Of a stretch of DNA of 64,000 bases, positions 39,586 to 49,898 are shown one piece after another. Both the position numbers and the translations under genes were made by a program. Position 1 is the first letter of the stretch; every line of letters begins with the position of its first letter. The notes under the pieces are model-generated. The model was not told the origin of the DNA and made no database searches. It saw nothing but the letters and a program-made list of their open reading frames with translations. The DNA comes from Thermobispora bispora DSM 43833 (GTDB lineage: Bacteria; Actinomycetota; Actinomycetes; Streptosporangiales; Streptosporangiaceae), in the NCBI RefSeq assembly GCF_000092645.1, contig NC_014165.1, positions 2,294,001 through 2,358,000 of the forward strand, read 5' to 3'.

Positions 39586-39933
39586 ATGGCGACCGTCGAG
39601 GAGTGCCGGGCGGCGCTGCAGCGGCTCGTCGAGCAGTTCGAGGAGATCAGCCCGGAGGACCGGGCCAAGCACGTGGTCGACCGGACCGTCGCCTGCCTCA
39701 TCCCCGATCTCGGGGTCACCTTCTACGGGCGCGTCCACCCCGACGGCCTGGAGCCGTTCGGGGAGGAGCCGCCGCCGGACGGGCGGCCGGTGGACGTCAA
39801 GCTCACCCTCACCAGCGAGGACCTGATCTCGATGGTCAACGGCGAGCTCGACATGGCCCGGGCCATCCTCGGCGGCCGGGTCAAGATCGACGCGAGCCTC
39901 GGCGACCTGCTCCGGCTGCGCCGGCTCCTCTGA
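39586..39933 (+). CDS. SCP2 sterol-binding-domain protein
   Basis: A 115-aa single SCP2-like domain, beginning MATVEECRAALQRLVEQF and ending with the hydrophobic GRVKIDASLGDLLRLRRLL. SCP2 domains hold lipids in a tunnel; in actinobacteria such stand-alone proteins have unknown ligands. The ATG at 39586 follows GAGAGGGTGGGC; a GTG just before it would add one residue. The protein is convergent with the HAD gene to its right. Confidence 0.8.
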   Translation: MATVEECRAALQRLVEQFEEISPEDRAKHVVDRTVACLIPDLGVTFYGRVHPDGLEPFGEEPPPDGRPVDVKLTLTSEDLISMVNGELDMARAILGGRVKIDASLGDLLRLRRLL

Positions 39934-40047
39934 CCGGGCCGCGCCGGCTCCCCTGATCCGATCGCCCGCCCCGTTCTCCCCCGGCCCGGCCGGCCCCGCC
40001 GGTGGATCCGCCGCCGCGCCGGCGGACGGCGGCCAGGGTGGCCGCCG

Positions 40048-41049
40048 TCACAGCCCGGTCGCCATGAGCGCCGGTTTCACCGCGTCCTCGTCGGCACGGC
40101 CCTCCCCCGCGGCCTCCCACGCGGCCGCGCAGGCGGCGCGCAGCCCGTCGAGCGGGGTCCCGTCGCCGGTCAGCTCGAGCCGCCCGTCCCGCCAGGCCGC
40201 GGTCCAGCCGCCGCACCGCCACCCGTCCGCGTCCCGCCGTACCGGCACCGGCGGCTCCAGCAGGCCGCGCAGGTCCGCGGCGATGTGCGTGGGCCGGTGG
40301 CGGGGCCCGGCGGTGAGCAGGTCGAGCGGGCCGGTCACCCCGGTCAGCACGAGCAGGCTGTCCACCCCGGCCCGGGTGGCGGCCTCGATGTCGGTGTCGA
40401 GCCGGTCCCCGACGATCAGCGGCCGCCGGGCGCCGGTGCGGAGGATCGACTCGCGGTGGAGCGGCGGTTCCGGTTTGCCGGCCATCACCGGTTCGACCCC
40501 GGTGGCGGTCGCGATGACCCGGCTCATGGCTCCGTTCCCCGGGTACTCGCCGCGGCCGGTGGGCATCGTCGTGTCCCCGTTGGCCGCCACGAACCAGGCG
40601 CCCTGCCGGACCGCGAGCGCACCCTCGCAGAGCAGCCCGTAGGAGATCCCCGGCCACATGCCCTGGACCACGGCGGCCGGGGACTCCAGGGCCGTGGTCA
40701 CCGGCCGCAGCCCGTGCGCCCGTACGGCCATGCGGAGCCCCATGCCGCCGACCACGAGCACGGCCGAGCCCGGCGGCACCCGCTCGGCCACCAGCCGGGC
40801 CGCGGCCTGCGCCGAGGTCACCACGTCGTCAGCGCACGCGGGGATCCCCAGCTCGGTGAGGTGCGCGGCGATCGCGGCCGGAGTCCGGGAGGCGTTGTTC
40901 GTCACGAAGGCGAGCCGCAGCCCGCGGCGCCGGGCCTCGGCGAGCGCCTCCGGTGCCCCGGGCACCGCGTGGCCGCCCAGGTAGACGACCCCGTCGAGGT
41001 CGAGCAGGAGCGTGTCGTAGGCGTCCACGAGCGCCGGCGACCGCGTCAT
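40048..41049 (-). CDS. HAD-IIA family sugar-phosphate phosphatase (NagD-like)
   Basis: A 333-aa HAD phosphatase. Motif I is LLLDLDGVVYLG (near residue 14), motif II is AFVTNNASRTP, the lysine is in VMAGKPEPPLHRE, and the acidic pair is in LIVGDRLDTDIEAATRAG. Class IIA members (NagD, 4-nitrophenylphosphatase, phosphoglycolate phosphatase) act on small phosphates; the true substrate is open. A long extra C-terminal region (about residues 265-333) is unlike E. coli NagD. The ATG overlaps the TPR gene stop by 4 bases. Confidence 0.87.
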   Translation of the reverse strand: MTRSPALVDAYDTLLLDLDGVVYLGGHAVPGAPEALAEARRRGLRLAFVTNNASRTPAAIAAHLTELGIPACADDVVTSAQAAARLVAERVPPGSAVLVVGGMGLRMAVRAHGLRPVTTALESPAAVVQGMWPGISYGLLCEGALAVRQGAWFVAANGDTTMPTGRGEYPGNGAMSRVIATATGVEPVMAGKPEPPLHRESILRTGARRPLIVGDRLDTDIEAATRAGVDSLLVLTGVTGPLDLLTAGPRHRPTHIAADLRGLLEPPVPVRRDADGWRCGGWTAAWRDGRLELTGDGTPLDGLRAACAAAWEAAGEGRADEDAVKPALMATGL

Positions 41050-41477
41050 GCCCGCCTCGCCCGCAGCATCGCCCGCACCTGCCGGAGCGCCGAGACGTAG
41101 TGCTGGAGGTCGGGGCGCATCGCCGCCGCGATGGCGAGCGGCTCGTACGCGCCCTCGATGTCCCCGGTGCGCCACAGGGACATGCCAAGCCCGAAGTACG
41201 CGTAGTCCTCGACCGGGTTGGCGTCGACGATGATCCGGAAGCTGTCGGCCGCCTCGGCGTACCGGCGCGAGTTGAACTGCGCCCGCGCCAGCGCCTCACG
41301 GATGCTGCGCGAGTTCGGCTCTGCCTGCGCGGCCCGCTCGAGCAGGGCGGCGGCCGCGGCCGGGCTGCCGGATTCGAGCAGCTTCACACCCCGCCTGAAC
41401 CACTCGTACACGCCTCCTGACGGGGCGCCGGGCTCTTCGCCGGGGGATCCGGGCGCTCCGTTTCGTTCCTGCGTCAT
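41046..41477 (-). CDS. Tetratricopeptide-repeat protein
   Basis: A 143-aa protein with about three TPR units (residues 25-58, 59-92, 93-126): GVKLLESGSPAAAAALLERA, REALARAQFNSRRYAEAADS and YFGLGMSLWRTGDIEGAYE. TPRs bind other proteins. It is co-translated with the HAD phosphatase, so it may be its partner. It has an acidic, Pro/Gly-rich N-terminus and no signal peptide. It is divergent from the DUF1015 gene. Confidence 0.82.
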   Translation of the reverse strand: MTQERNGAPGSPGEEPGAPSGGVYEWFRRGVKLLESGSPAAAAALLERAAQAEPNSRSIREALARAQFNSRRYAEAADSFRIIVDANPVEDYAYFGLGMSLWRTGDIEGAYEPLAIAAAMRPDLQHYVSALRQVRAMLRARRA

Positions 41478-41595
41478 GGGGTAAGGCCTCCTGCGCTGCT
41501 ACGTGGTCGCCAGGCGTCGGTGACCGACGACCGGGTTGCCTCGGACCCGGCCCGCAAACTCCGGGGAGTCTGGACCGTATGGCAACATGCCCGTT

Positions 41596-42825
41596 ATGAA
41601 CAATTCCGAACGGACGTCTCTTGAACTTCGTCCGTTCCGCGGTGTCAGGTTCGCGGTCGAGGACCTCGCGGCCGTCACCTCCCCGCCATACGATCTCATC
41701 GGCCCCGGCGCCCTGCGGGAGTTGCTCAGCCGTCATCCCAACAACGTGGCGCGGCTGATCCTTCCCGGCTCCGGCCACTACGAGGAGGCGGGCGAGACGC
41801 TGCGGAGGTGGCTCGCCGACGGGGTGCTCACCGTGGACGATCACCCCGCGCTGTACGTGTACGAGCAGAGCGGGGCCGGCTTCACGCAGCGCGGCCTCAT
41901 CGGGGCGCTGGGCCTGGGGTCGGGCGCGGTGCTGCCGCACGAGGACGTCATGCCCGGCCCCGTCGCCGACCGGCTCGCGCTCATGCGGGCCACCGAGGCC
42001 AACCTGGAGCCGATCTTCCTGATCTACGAGGGCGGGGGAACGGCCTCCCGGCTCGTCGAGGAGGAGGCGGAACGGCGGTCCCCCATCGCCGACGTCACCA
42101 CCCCGGACGGGGTGCGCCACCGGCTGTGGGCGATGATCGACCCCGCCGCCATCGCCGCCGTCGCCGAGGACCTCAAGGGCCGCCGCGCGCTCATCGCCGA
42201 CGGCCACCACCGGTACGCCACGTACGAGGCCCTGCGGCGCGAGCGCCCCGGGCCCGGCCCCTGGGACCATGGGCTGGCCTACCTGGTCGACTCGGCGCTC
42301 TACCCGCCGCAGATCAGCGCGATCCACCGGGTGATCCCCGGGCTGCCGCTGGAGGACGCGGTCAACCGGGCGAAGGGCGCGTGCCAGGTCCACGAGTTCT
42401 CCTCGCTGGAGGCCGGCCTGCAGGCGCTCGAGGCCGCGAAGGAGCCGGCGTTCCTGCTCGCCGGGCAGGGCCCGGCCGCCCACCTGCTCACCGACCCGGA
42501 CCCGCTGCAGCTCGAGCACGCCATGCCCGCGGAGCGCTCCGCGGAGTGGCGGGCGCTGCCCACCTCGATCCTCACCTGCTTCCTGCTGCCCAAGGTCTGG
42601 GGGATCCAGGACGGCGAGGAGACGGTCCAGGTGGTCCACCACGACCCCCTGGCGGCGGTGGAGCTCGCCCGGCGAAAGGACGGCACCGCGGTGCTGCTCA
42701 ACCCGATCCGGTTCCCGGACGTGCTCGCGATCGCGGCCCAGGGCGAGCGGGTGCCGCGGAAGTCCACCTCGTTCGGGCCGAAGCCGCGCACCGGCCTGGT
42801 CATGCGGCTATTCGCCGCGGGCTGA
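41596..42825 (+). CDS. DUF1015-family protein
   Basis: A 409-aa member of the DUF1015 (HTH-domain-containing, COG4198) family, of unknown function. Characteristic blocks are LRPFRGVRFA, VTSPPYDLIGPGALRELLS, LYVYEQSGAGFTQRGLIGAL and ALIADGHHRYATYEALRRE, where the GHHRY block looks catalytic or metal binding. Family genes often lie beside serine/threonine phospholipid or D-lactate genes in other groups; here it stands alone. ATG codons at 41587 and 41596 are both possible, with no clear ribosome site, so a leaderless transcript is conceivable. Confidence 0.85.
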   Translation: MNNSERTSLELRPFRGVRFAVEDLAAVTSPPYDLIGPGALRELLSRHPNNVARLILPGSGHYEEAGETLRRWLADGVLTVDDHPALYVYEQSGAGFTQRGLIGALGLGSGAVLPHEDVMPGPVADRLALMRATEANLEPIFLIYEGGGTASRLVEEEAERRSPIADVTTPDGVRHRLWAMIDPAAIAAVAEDLKGRRALIADGHHRYATYEALRRERPGPGPWDHGLAYLVDSALYPPQISAIHRVIPGLPLEDAVNRAKGACQVHEFSSLEAGLQALEAAKEPAFLLAGQGPAAHLLTDPDPLQLEHAMPAERSAEWRALPTSILTCFLLPKVWGIQDGEETVQVVHHDPLAAVELARRKDGTAVLLNPIRFPDVLAIAAQGERVPRKSTSFGPKPRTGLVMRLFAAG

Positions 42826-43013
42826 TCCCCCGCGCACCCGGCCATCACGTCCCGGGCCGCCCGTGACGCCGGTGGCGCCCGGCCTTTCCATCGCGGTGAA
42901 GGAAATCCGGGCTTCCCCATATACCCGGGGGTGACCGTGCGTCATTACTCTGGGGTTCGATGGACGGATCACCGCTCTTGTAAAGAGGAACGGTCGAGTT
43001 TCAGGGGTGGACA

Positions 43014-43940
43014 GTGGAGAACGTGAGGCCGATCGGCGCCGACGTCTACGAGATCGACACCCGGATGGCCGGATGCCCCGGCGTCACCGCCGGCTATCTC
43101 ATCCTCGCCGATCGTCCGTGTCTGATCGAGACGGGAACCTCGACATCCACCCCGACCGTGCGGAAGGCCCTCTCCGCGCTCGGGATCGGCCCCGACGACC
43201 TGGCGACGGTCGTCGTGACGCACATCCACCTCGATCACGCTGGCGGGGTGGGCGACATCGCCGCCGCCTACCCGTCGGCCGAGATCGTCGTGCACGAGCG
43301 GGGCGCCCGGCACCTCGCCGATCCCTCCCGCCTGCTGGCGAGCGCGCGGATGGTCTGGGGTGACAAGCTGGACACGCTCTTCGGCACCCTCCGGCCGACG
43401 GAGGCGTCCCGCATCCGGGCGCTCGGCGAGACCGGCACCATCGACCTGGGGTTCGGCAGGCACCTGTCGTGCTACTACACCCCCGGCCACGCCAAGCACC
43501 ACGTCGGGCTGCTCGACTCGCTCACCGGGGACCTGTACGTCGGCGACGCGGCCGGGGTCTACCTCCCGGAGACCGGCGACCTGCGCCCGGCCACCCCGCC
43601 GCCGGACTTCGATCTCGACGCCGCCCTCAAGTCGATCGACCTGTTCCGGTCCCTCCAGCCGGAGCGGGTGCTCTTCACCCACTACGGGCCGGTCGAGGAC
43701 GTGCAGCCGATCCTCGAACGGGCGGCCGAAGAGCTGCGCATCTGGGTGGACCTCACCAAGCAGGCCAAGGCCGAAGGGCTCGACCTCGACCACGCGGTGG
43801 CCATGGTCCGCGAGAAGACCAAGCAGCGGTACAAGACCACCGAGGGCGACCCGACCCTGCAAGGGCTGGAGACGCTGACCGGCGCCGAGGCGAACGTCGC
43901 CGGGATCATGCACTGGCTGGACCGCACCCAGCAGGGCTGA
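43014..43940 (+). CDS. Metallo-beta-lactamase-fold hydrolase
   Basis: A 308-aa MBL-fold protein. The metal motif is TVVVTHIHLDHAGGVGDIA (near residue 67), with later ligands in CYYTPGHAKHHVGLL, YVGDAAGVYLPE and LFTHYGPVED. The C-terminal 80 residues form a helical domain (EELRIWVDLTKQAKAEGLDL). It resembles the ComEC/RNase J-unrelated, glyoxalase-like group, and the substrate is unknown. The GTG at 43014 has AGGGGTGG upstream. It stands alone between DUF1015 and a convergent TPR gene. Confidence 0.85.
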   Translation: MENVRPIGADVYEIDTRMAGCPGVTAGYLILADRPCLIETGTSTSTPTVRKALSALGIGPDDLATVVVTHIHLDHAGGVGDIAAAYPSAEIVVHERGARHLADPSRLLASARMVWGDKLDTLFGTLRPTEASRIRALGETGTIDLGFGRHLSCYYTPGHAKHHVGLLDSLTGDLYVGDAAGVYLPETGDLRPATPPPDFDLDAALKSIDLFRSLQPERVLFTHYGPVEDVQPILERAAEELRIWVDLTKQAKAEGLDLDHAVAMVREKTKQRYKTTEGDPTLQGLETLTGAEANVAGIMHWLDRTQQG

Positions 43941-44360
43941 TCCGCGCCGCCGGGCCGATCCCCCGCACCGGGCGGATCTCCCGGCGCCGGGCCGGCCTCG
44001 CCTCGGGCCGGCCGCGCATCCGGCCGGCCTCGAATCGGGCCGATCCGCGCCACCGCCGGGCCGTACCGCGCCCAGCCGGCCTGCGGCGGCCGCCGGACCG
44101 GGCCGCGTTAGCCGCCGGCGCGCCCAGGGCGCCGCGGTGCGGGACCCCGGACGCACGCCCGGCGGGGCAGGTACGGCACCGCGCCCGTCACCCGGCCGGT
44201 CCCGGCACGTCCTCCGTGCCGGCATCGCCCGATTCGCGCAGCCGAAGCGGCGCGGAGCCCGGACACCACGGGCGTCTCCGGGAACGTCTCCCGCGAGAAC
44301 CGTGCCGTGGCGAGGCCGTGCCGCGGCCGCCCGGAGGGCCGATCGGCGGCCGGCCGGGGT
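43941..44360. other. Convergent GC-rich spacer with degraded repeats
   Basis: A non-coding gap after two convergent genes. GGCCGGCCTCG recurs three times with small changes at about 43992-44035, and GGGCCGATC occurs near both 43951 and 44037. No gene or firm terminator was found. Confidence 0.5.
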
Positions 44361-45758
44361 TCAGCCCGCCTGCCCGCCGGCCTCTGCCGCGCGGTCGCCG
44401 CCGCGCACGGCCGGTACCGGCACGCCTTCGGCGCGGGCATCACCCGCGGCGCCGCCGGCGGTGCCGTCCGCGCCGCAGCCGCCCTCGGCCGTCTCGCCAG
44501 GGTCGCCGCAGGCCGTCTCACCACCGTCGCCGGCGGCGGTATCACCGCGGCCGCCGGCCGTCGCACCGCCGTTCGTCTCGCCGCCGGCCGTCGCACCGTC
44601 CTCACCGGCGGTGCCGTCCGCACCGGGGCCGGTCGCCTCGTCGCCGTCGCCCCCGGTGGCCTTCTCGCCGCCGTCGCCGGCGTGCGGCGCCCCATCACCG
44701 GGCTCCGGCTCCCCGCCGGGCTCCTCCCCCTCTGGGCCCTGCTCGCCGGGCTCGCCCGCGGCGTCCTCCGCGAGATCCTCCTCGATGTCCTCGATCACCA
44801 GGCCGGTCAGCTCGGCGTACCGCTCGGCGGCGTCGGTCTCCCCGTGCTCGTCGAACGCCATCGCCCGGGCGAACCACTCGACCGCCGCGGCCTCCTTCCC
44901 GGCGTCGGCGAGCGCGTCGGCGTACGCGAAGGCCAGCCGGGCGGACCACGGCCTCGGCTCCGGGTCGCGCAGCTCGGGCACCCGCTGCAGCGTGATCACC
45001 GCGGCCTCGTACTGGCCGAGGTCCCGCCGCGCGCCGGACTCCACGATGGCGAGCTCGATCCGGCTCGCCCGGTCGAGCCGCTTGGGGTCGCCGGTGCGGA
45101 TGACGTCGAGGGCCCGCTCCGGGCGGCCGAGCCCGCGCTCACAGTCGGCGATCATCGGCAGGTAGATGTCCGAGCCGGTGATGCGCCGCGCGGCGCGGAG
45201 GTCCGCGAGCGCCTCGGCGTACCGCCCGGCCCGGTAGGCGGCGATCCCGCTCGCCTCGCGGACCACACCGATCCGCGGGGCCATGCGGCGCGCCGTCTGG
45301 GCGTGCTCGTAGGCCCGCTCCGGGTCGTCCTCGCCCAGCGCCCGCCCGGCCGCGACCAGGTGCTTGGCGACCAGTTCGGCGCGCTCGAGCGGCAGGGAGC
45401 GCAGCTCCGCCCGCACCTCGCGATCGAGCTGGTCCGCCGACACGCCCGGCGGCAGCGGGGGAAGGTCCGGCTTGCGCCCGCGGCGTTCCTCCCGCCGGGA
45501 CGGCCCGGCCGCCGCCCGGCCCGCGCCGCCGCGGGGATCCGCCTTGCGCGGCCGGCCGTGGCGGTCGGGGAACTCCCCGCGCCGGCGGTCACCGCCGGCT
45601 CCGCGCCCGCCGAAGGCCCGTCCGCCGCGGCCGCCGATCCCCCCGCGCCCGCGGAGGCCACCGTTCCCGCGCGGGCCGCCGCCTCCGGCCCGGTTCCGCC
45701 ACGGCCCGCGCTCCCTGTCACCGCGGCCGCTACCGCCACGCCCGTTATCTCTGTTCAC
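44361..45758 (-). CDS. RGG-rich TPR protein with acidic repeat tail
   Basis: A 465-aa protein in three parts. Residues 1 to about 110 are Arg/Gly-rich with RGG-like units (GRGGIGGRGGRAFGGRGAGG). Residues about 120-335 form TPR helices (AYEHAQTARRMAPRIGVV, AALADLRAARRI-type units). The last 120 residues are an acidic, Gly/Thr/Ala-rich tail of imperfect GxTAGEDG-like repeats. RGG tails bind RNA in other proteins, so an RNA- or ribosome-linked adaptor is a guess. The GTG at 45758 has AAGGG upstream. It follows tyrS on the same strand, past hairpins. Confidence 0.75.
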   Translation of the reverse strand: MNRDNGRGGSGRGDRERGPWRNRAGGGGPRGNGGLRGRGGIGGRGGRAFGGRGAGGDRRRGEFPDRHGRPRKADPRGGAGRAAAGPSRREERRGRKPDLPPLPPGVSADQLDREVRAELRSLPLERAELVAKHLVAAGRALGEDDPERAYEHAQTARRMAPRIGVVREASGIAAYRAGRYAEALADLRAARRITGSDIYLPMIADCERGLGRPERALDVIRTGDPKRLDRASRIELAIVESGARRDLGQYEAAVITLQRVPELRDPEPRPWSARLAFAYADALADAGKEAAAVEWFARAMAFDEHGETDAAERYAELTGLVIEDIEEDLAEDAAGEPGEQGPEGEEPGGEPEPGDGAPHAGDGGEKATGGDGDEATGPGADGTAGEDGATAGGETNGGATAGGRGDTAAGDGGETACGDPGETAEGGCGADGTAGGAAGDARAEGVPVPAVRGGDRAAEAGGQAG

Positions 45759-45947
45759 TTGGTGCCCTTCGCTGCTCACTGGCCGGTTCCGGCCATGCGT
45801 CATGGTCCCCGCCCACGGGGACCCTGCGCAGCCGATCGTGGAGCCGCCGGTTCCGGCCGAGCGCCGGAGTACCCGCTGAACGCCGTCGTCGTCTGCCCGG
45901 CTCGTGCTCCGCACCGAGCCCTGACGCTTCCGGTTCGACGCGATGAA

Positions 45948-45969
45948 GGCCACCCGTCCGCGGGTGGCC
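45948..45969 (-). terminator. Hairpin between tyrS and the TPR gene
   Basis: GGCCACCCG pairs with CGGGTGGCC around a 4-base loop TCCG. It lies about 200 bases past tyrS and 190 before the TPR gene, so it may end the tyrS transcript or sit in the TPR leader. Confidence 0.45.
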
Positions 45970-46122
45970 GACGGTTCAAGGGTAGCGCGCCGCGCGGCCG
46001 TGCCCGTCACCCGCGCGTCCGGCCGGGACGCGGGCGCGCCGGCGCCGGCCGGCCGCATCCGCACGCGGGACACGAGCCCGGAGCGGCCGGGCCCACGGCG
46101 CCGCGCGCGAGCGACGACGCAG

Positions 46123-46172
46123 GCCCGCCCGGCCGGCCGGGCGGGCACACGGCTCCGGCGGCCCCGCCGGAG
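46123..46172 (-). terminator. Tandem hairpins just after tyrS
   Basis: CTCCGGCG (46153-46160) pairs with CGCCGGAG (46165-46172) 3 bases after the tyrS stop. A second, 24-base perfect palindrome built on GCCCGCCCGG (46123-46146) follows. Together they are a likely terminator. Confidence 0.55.
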
Positions 46173-46175
46173 GGC

Positions 46176-47441
46176 TCAGCCGACCTCGACGCCGCCGATC
46201 GTCTTCTTGCCCCGGCGGAGCACCAGGAACCGGCCGTGCAGCAGGTCGTCGGCGGTCGGCACGTAGTCCTCGTCCGTGACCTTCACGTTGTTGAGGTACG
46301 CGCCGCCCTCCCGGACCGCGCGCCGCGCCGCCGACTTCGACTCGACGATGCCGCTCGCCGCGAGCAGGTCCACGTACGGCGCGCCGAGCGCGGGCACCTT
46401 CGCCTTCGGCACCTCGTTGAGCGCGGCCTCGAGGGTCCGCTCGTCGAGCTCCTGGAGGGTGCCGTGCCCGAAGAGCGCCCGCGAGGCGGCGACGACCCGC
46501 TCCAGCTCCTCCCGGCCGTGCACCAGCGCGGTGACGTCCTCGGCGAGCGCGCGCTGCGCCTCACGCGCCGCGGGGCGCTCGGCCACGGCCTTCTCCAGCT
46601 CCTCGATCTCCTCGCGGGTGCGGAAGGTGAAGACCTTCAGCAGCCGCACCACGTCACGGTCGTCGGCGTTCAGCCAGAACTGGTAGAACGCGTACGGCGA
46701 GGTGAGCGCGGGGTCGAGCCAGATCGCCCCGCCGGCGGTCTTGCCGAACTTGGTGCCGTCGGCCTTGGTGATGAGCTTGCCGGTGAGGCCGTGGACGTGG
46801 GCGCCCTCCACCCGCCGGATCAGGTCGACCCCGGCCGTGATGTTGCCCCACTGGTCGCTCCCGCCGACCTGGAGCGTGCAGCCGTACCGCCGGTACAGCT
46901 CCAGGTAGTCGTTGGCCTGGAGGATCTGGTAGCTGAACTCGGTGTAGCTGAGCCCCTCCCCCTCCAGGCGGGCCGCGACCGACTCCCGGGCGAGCATCCG
47001 GTTGACCGGGAAGTGCTTGCCGATGTCCCGGAGGAAGTCGATCACTGACAGCTTCTCGGTCCACTCCAGGTTGCTGACGAGCAGCGCCGAGTTCGGCCCC
47101 TCGTCGAACGAGAGGAACTTCTCCACCTGCGCCCGGATCCGGGTCACCCACTCCGCGACCACCTCGACCGGGTTGAGCGCGCGCTCGGTGCTGCGGCCGC
47201 TGGGGTCCCCGATGAGGCCGGTGGCCCCGCCGACGAGCCCGATCGGCCGGTGCCCGGCCCGCTGGAACCGGGTCAGGATCAGCAGCGTGGCGAGGTTGCC
47301 GACGTGGAGCGAGGGTGCGGTCGGGTCGAAGCCCGCATAGACGGAGATCGGTCCCTCGGCAAGTGCCTTGCGCAGTGCGTTCGCATCGGTGGTCTGCGCG
47401 ACGATGTCGCGCCAGTGGAGCTCATCGAGGATATCGGTCAC
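46176..47441 (-). CDS. tyrS: Tyrosyl-tRNA synthetase
   Basis: Charges tRNA-Tyr. The 421-aa product has the HIGH-type motif [15 protein letters not shown], tyrosine-binding [18 protein letters not shown] and [16 protein letters not shown], the KMSKS-type loop [10 protein letters not shown], and a C-terminal S4 domain ([19 protein letters not shown]). The GTG at 47441 gives [18 protein letters not shown]; the 20 residues upstream in frame are not family-like. TAGGGT about 65 bases upstream may be the -10 element. Confidence 0.96.
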   Translation of the reverse strand: MTDILDELHWRDIVAQTTDANALRKALAEGPISVYAGFDPTAPSLHVGNLATLLILTRFQRAGHRPIGLVGGATGLIGDPSGRSTERALNPVEVVAEWVTRIRAQVEKFLSFDEGPNSALLVSNLEWTEKLSVIDFLRDIGKHFPVNRMLARESVAARLEGEGLSYTEFSYQILQANDYLELYRRYGCTLQVGGSDQWGNITAGVDLIRRVEGAHVHGLTGKLITKADGTKFGKTAGGAIWLDPALTSPYAFYQFWLNADDRDVVRLLKVFTFRTREEIEELEKAVAERPAAREAQRALAEDVTALVHGREELERVVAASRALFGHGTLQELDERTLEAALNEVPKAKVPALGAPYVDLLAASGIVESKSAARRAVREGGAYLNNVKVTDEDYVPTADDLLHGRFLVLRRGKKTIGGVEVG

Positions 47442-47578
47442 GGTCCTGGCTCTCGCTTCGGTCAAGGAAGGTACGGCTTTGTCACGAACGTGCCTGATCA
47501 ACAGACCCTATCGCGACTCGGCGGGCGCCGATGCCACCCGGCCCTCTGGCTGAATCTTTCACCGCGGGCACCGCTTCT

Positions 47579-47607
47579 GCCCGCCGTTTGCCCAGCTTAC
47601 GGCGGGC
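47579..47607. promoter_or_regulatory. Inverted repeat between tyrS and lyase gene
   Basis: GCCCGCCGT and ACGGCGGGC flank an 11-base loop in the divergent gap. It lies about 73 bases before the lyase ATG. It could be an operator for the lyase or part of its leader. Confidence 0.35.
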
Positions 47608-47679
47608 CAAACCGGGCCCGGGCGTGCCCTCGGGCCGGCCGCTGGACGGGCCATACCGGGGTGACCTGCCATAGGGCGT

Positions 47680-49898
47680 ATGCGTGGATTATCGAAGCGC
47701 CTGACCACGGCGGCCTGCGCCGGCGCGCTCACGCTGACCGGCGCGGCCGCGGTGACGGCGCCCGCGGCCGCCGCGGTGGGCTGCCGGGTGGACTACGCCG
47801 TCACCGCGCAGTGGCCGGGCGGGTTCACCGGCGACGTGACCGTGACCAACCTCGGCGATCCGATCAACGGGTGGCGGCTGACCTGGAGCTTCCCCGCGGG
47901 CCAGCAGATCACCCAGGCGTGGAACGCGACGGTGACGCAGAACGGGGCGCAGGTGACCGCCGCCGACGCGGGCTACAACGCCGCCATCCCCACCGGTGGG
48001 ACCGTGTCGTTCGGCTTCAACGCCTCCTGGACCGGGAGCAACCCGGCGCCGTCGTCGTTCGCCCTCAACGGCACCACCTGCACCGGTTCGGCGAGCCCGA
48101 CCACGAGCCCGACGGCCGGCCCGACCCCGACCGTCACCGCCACGCCCACTCCCCCGCCGGCCGCCGGGGCGCGGCAGATGGAGGACCTCGACCGGGGGCT
48201 GATCAGCGTCCGGGCGCCGGGCGGCAACCTGGTCTCCTGGCGGCTGCTCGGCACCGACCCGGCGGACGTGAGCTTCAACCTCTACCGGGGCTCGACCAGG
48301 ATCGCCACGGTCACCGGCGCCACGAACTACCTCGACGCCGGCGCGCCGGCCGACGCCTCGTACACGGTGCGGCCGGTGGTGGGCGGGGTGGAGCAGGCCG
48401 CGTCCCGCCCGTCCATCCGGTTCACCGGCGGGAACTTCCTCGACGTGCCCATCCAGCCGCCGCCGGGCGGCACCACCCCGGACGGGGTCTCCTACACCTA
48501 CACCGCCAACGACGCCTCGGTCGGCGACCTCGACGGCGACGGCCGGTACGAGTTCGTGCTCAAGTGGGAGCCGTCCAACGCCAAGGACAACGCCCAGTCC
48601 GGCTACACCGGCAACGTCTACATCGACGCCTACCGGCTCGACGGCACCCGGATGTGGCGGATCGACCTGGGGCGCAACATCCGGGCCGGGGCGCACTACA
48701 CCCAGTTCCAGGTGTACGACTACGACGGGGACGGCAAGGCCGAGGTGGCGATGAAGACCGCCGACGGCACGGTCGACGGCACCGGGCGGGTGATCGGCAA
48801 CGCCTGGGCCGACCACCGGAACTCGTCCGGGTACGTCCTCTCCGGCCCCGAGTACCTGACGATCTTCAACGGGCAGACCGGGGCGGCGATGGCCACGGTC
48901 GACTACGACCCGCCGCGCGGCTCGGTCTCCTCCTGGGGCGACTCGTACGGCAACCGCGTCGACCGGTTCCTCGCCGCCACCGCCTACCTGGACGGGCAGC
49001 GGCCATCGCTGATCATGAGCCGGGGCTACTACACCCGGACCGTGATCGTCGCGTGGGACTTCCGCAACGGCTCGCTCGTCCGGCGGTGGAAGTTCGACTC
49101 GGATGTGGCCGGCGGCCAGTACACCGGCCAGGGCAACCACAACCTGTCCATCGCCGACGTGGACGCCGACGGCAAGGACGAGATCATCTTCGGGGCGATG
49201 GCCATCGACGACGACGGCCGGCCGCTGTGGAACACCCGCAACGGGCACGGTGACGCCCTCCACGTGGGCGACCTCGACCCGAGCCGGCCCGGCCTGGAGG
49301 TGTTCAAGGTCAGCGAGGACGGGAGCAAGCCGGCCGCCTGGTTCGCCGACGCCCGGACCGGGCAGATCATCTGGAGCAACGCCCCCTGCGGGTGCGACAA
49401 CGGCCGGGGCGTCTCCGGGGACGTCTGGGCCGGGAGCCCGGGCGCGGAGTCCTGGTCGTCCGCGGTCAGCGGCCTCTACGACACCCGGGGCCAGAACATC
49501 GGCCGCAAGCCCGGCTCGGCGAACTTCCTCGTCTGGTGGGACGGCGACCCGGTGCGCGAGCTGCTCGACGGCACCCACATCGACAAGTACGGCCCCGGCG
49601 GCGACACCCGGCTGCTGACCGCGTCGGGGGTGCAGTCCACCAACGGGACCAAGGCGACCCCCTCCCTCTCGGCCGACCTGTTCGGCGACTGGCGGGAGGA
49701 GGTGGTCTGGCCGACCACCGACAACCGGGCGCTGCGGATCTACGCCACCACGGACGTCACCGACCGGCGGATCCACACCCTGATGCACGACCCGCAGTAC
49801 CGGGTGGCGATCGCCTGGCAGAACACGGCCTACAACCAGCCGCCGCACCCGAGCTTCTTCATCGGGGACGGCATGGCGACCCCGCCCAGGCCGAACAT

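Larger units (their letters stand above)
45759..46175. other. Spacer between tyrS and TPR gene with stacked hairpins
   Basis: The 417-base gap contains three hairpins listed separately and no supported gene. The remaining sequence is GC-rich without recognised motifs. Confidence 0.5.

Noticed and set aside
39475-39738. 87-aa minus-strand ORF opposite the SCP2-like gene
   Set aside because: Antisense to a conserved domain and without a ribosome site.
47442-47679. T-box leader before tyrS
   Set aside because: No T-box sequence (TGGNACC-type) or antiterminator was seen; only a TAGGGT promoter-like hexamer.
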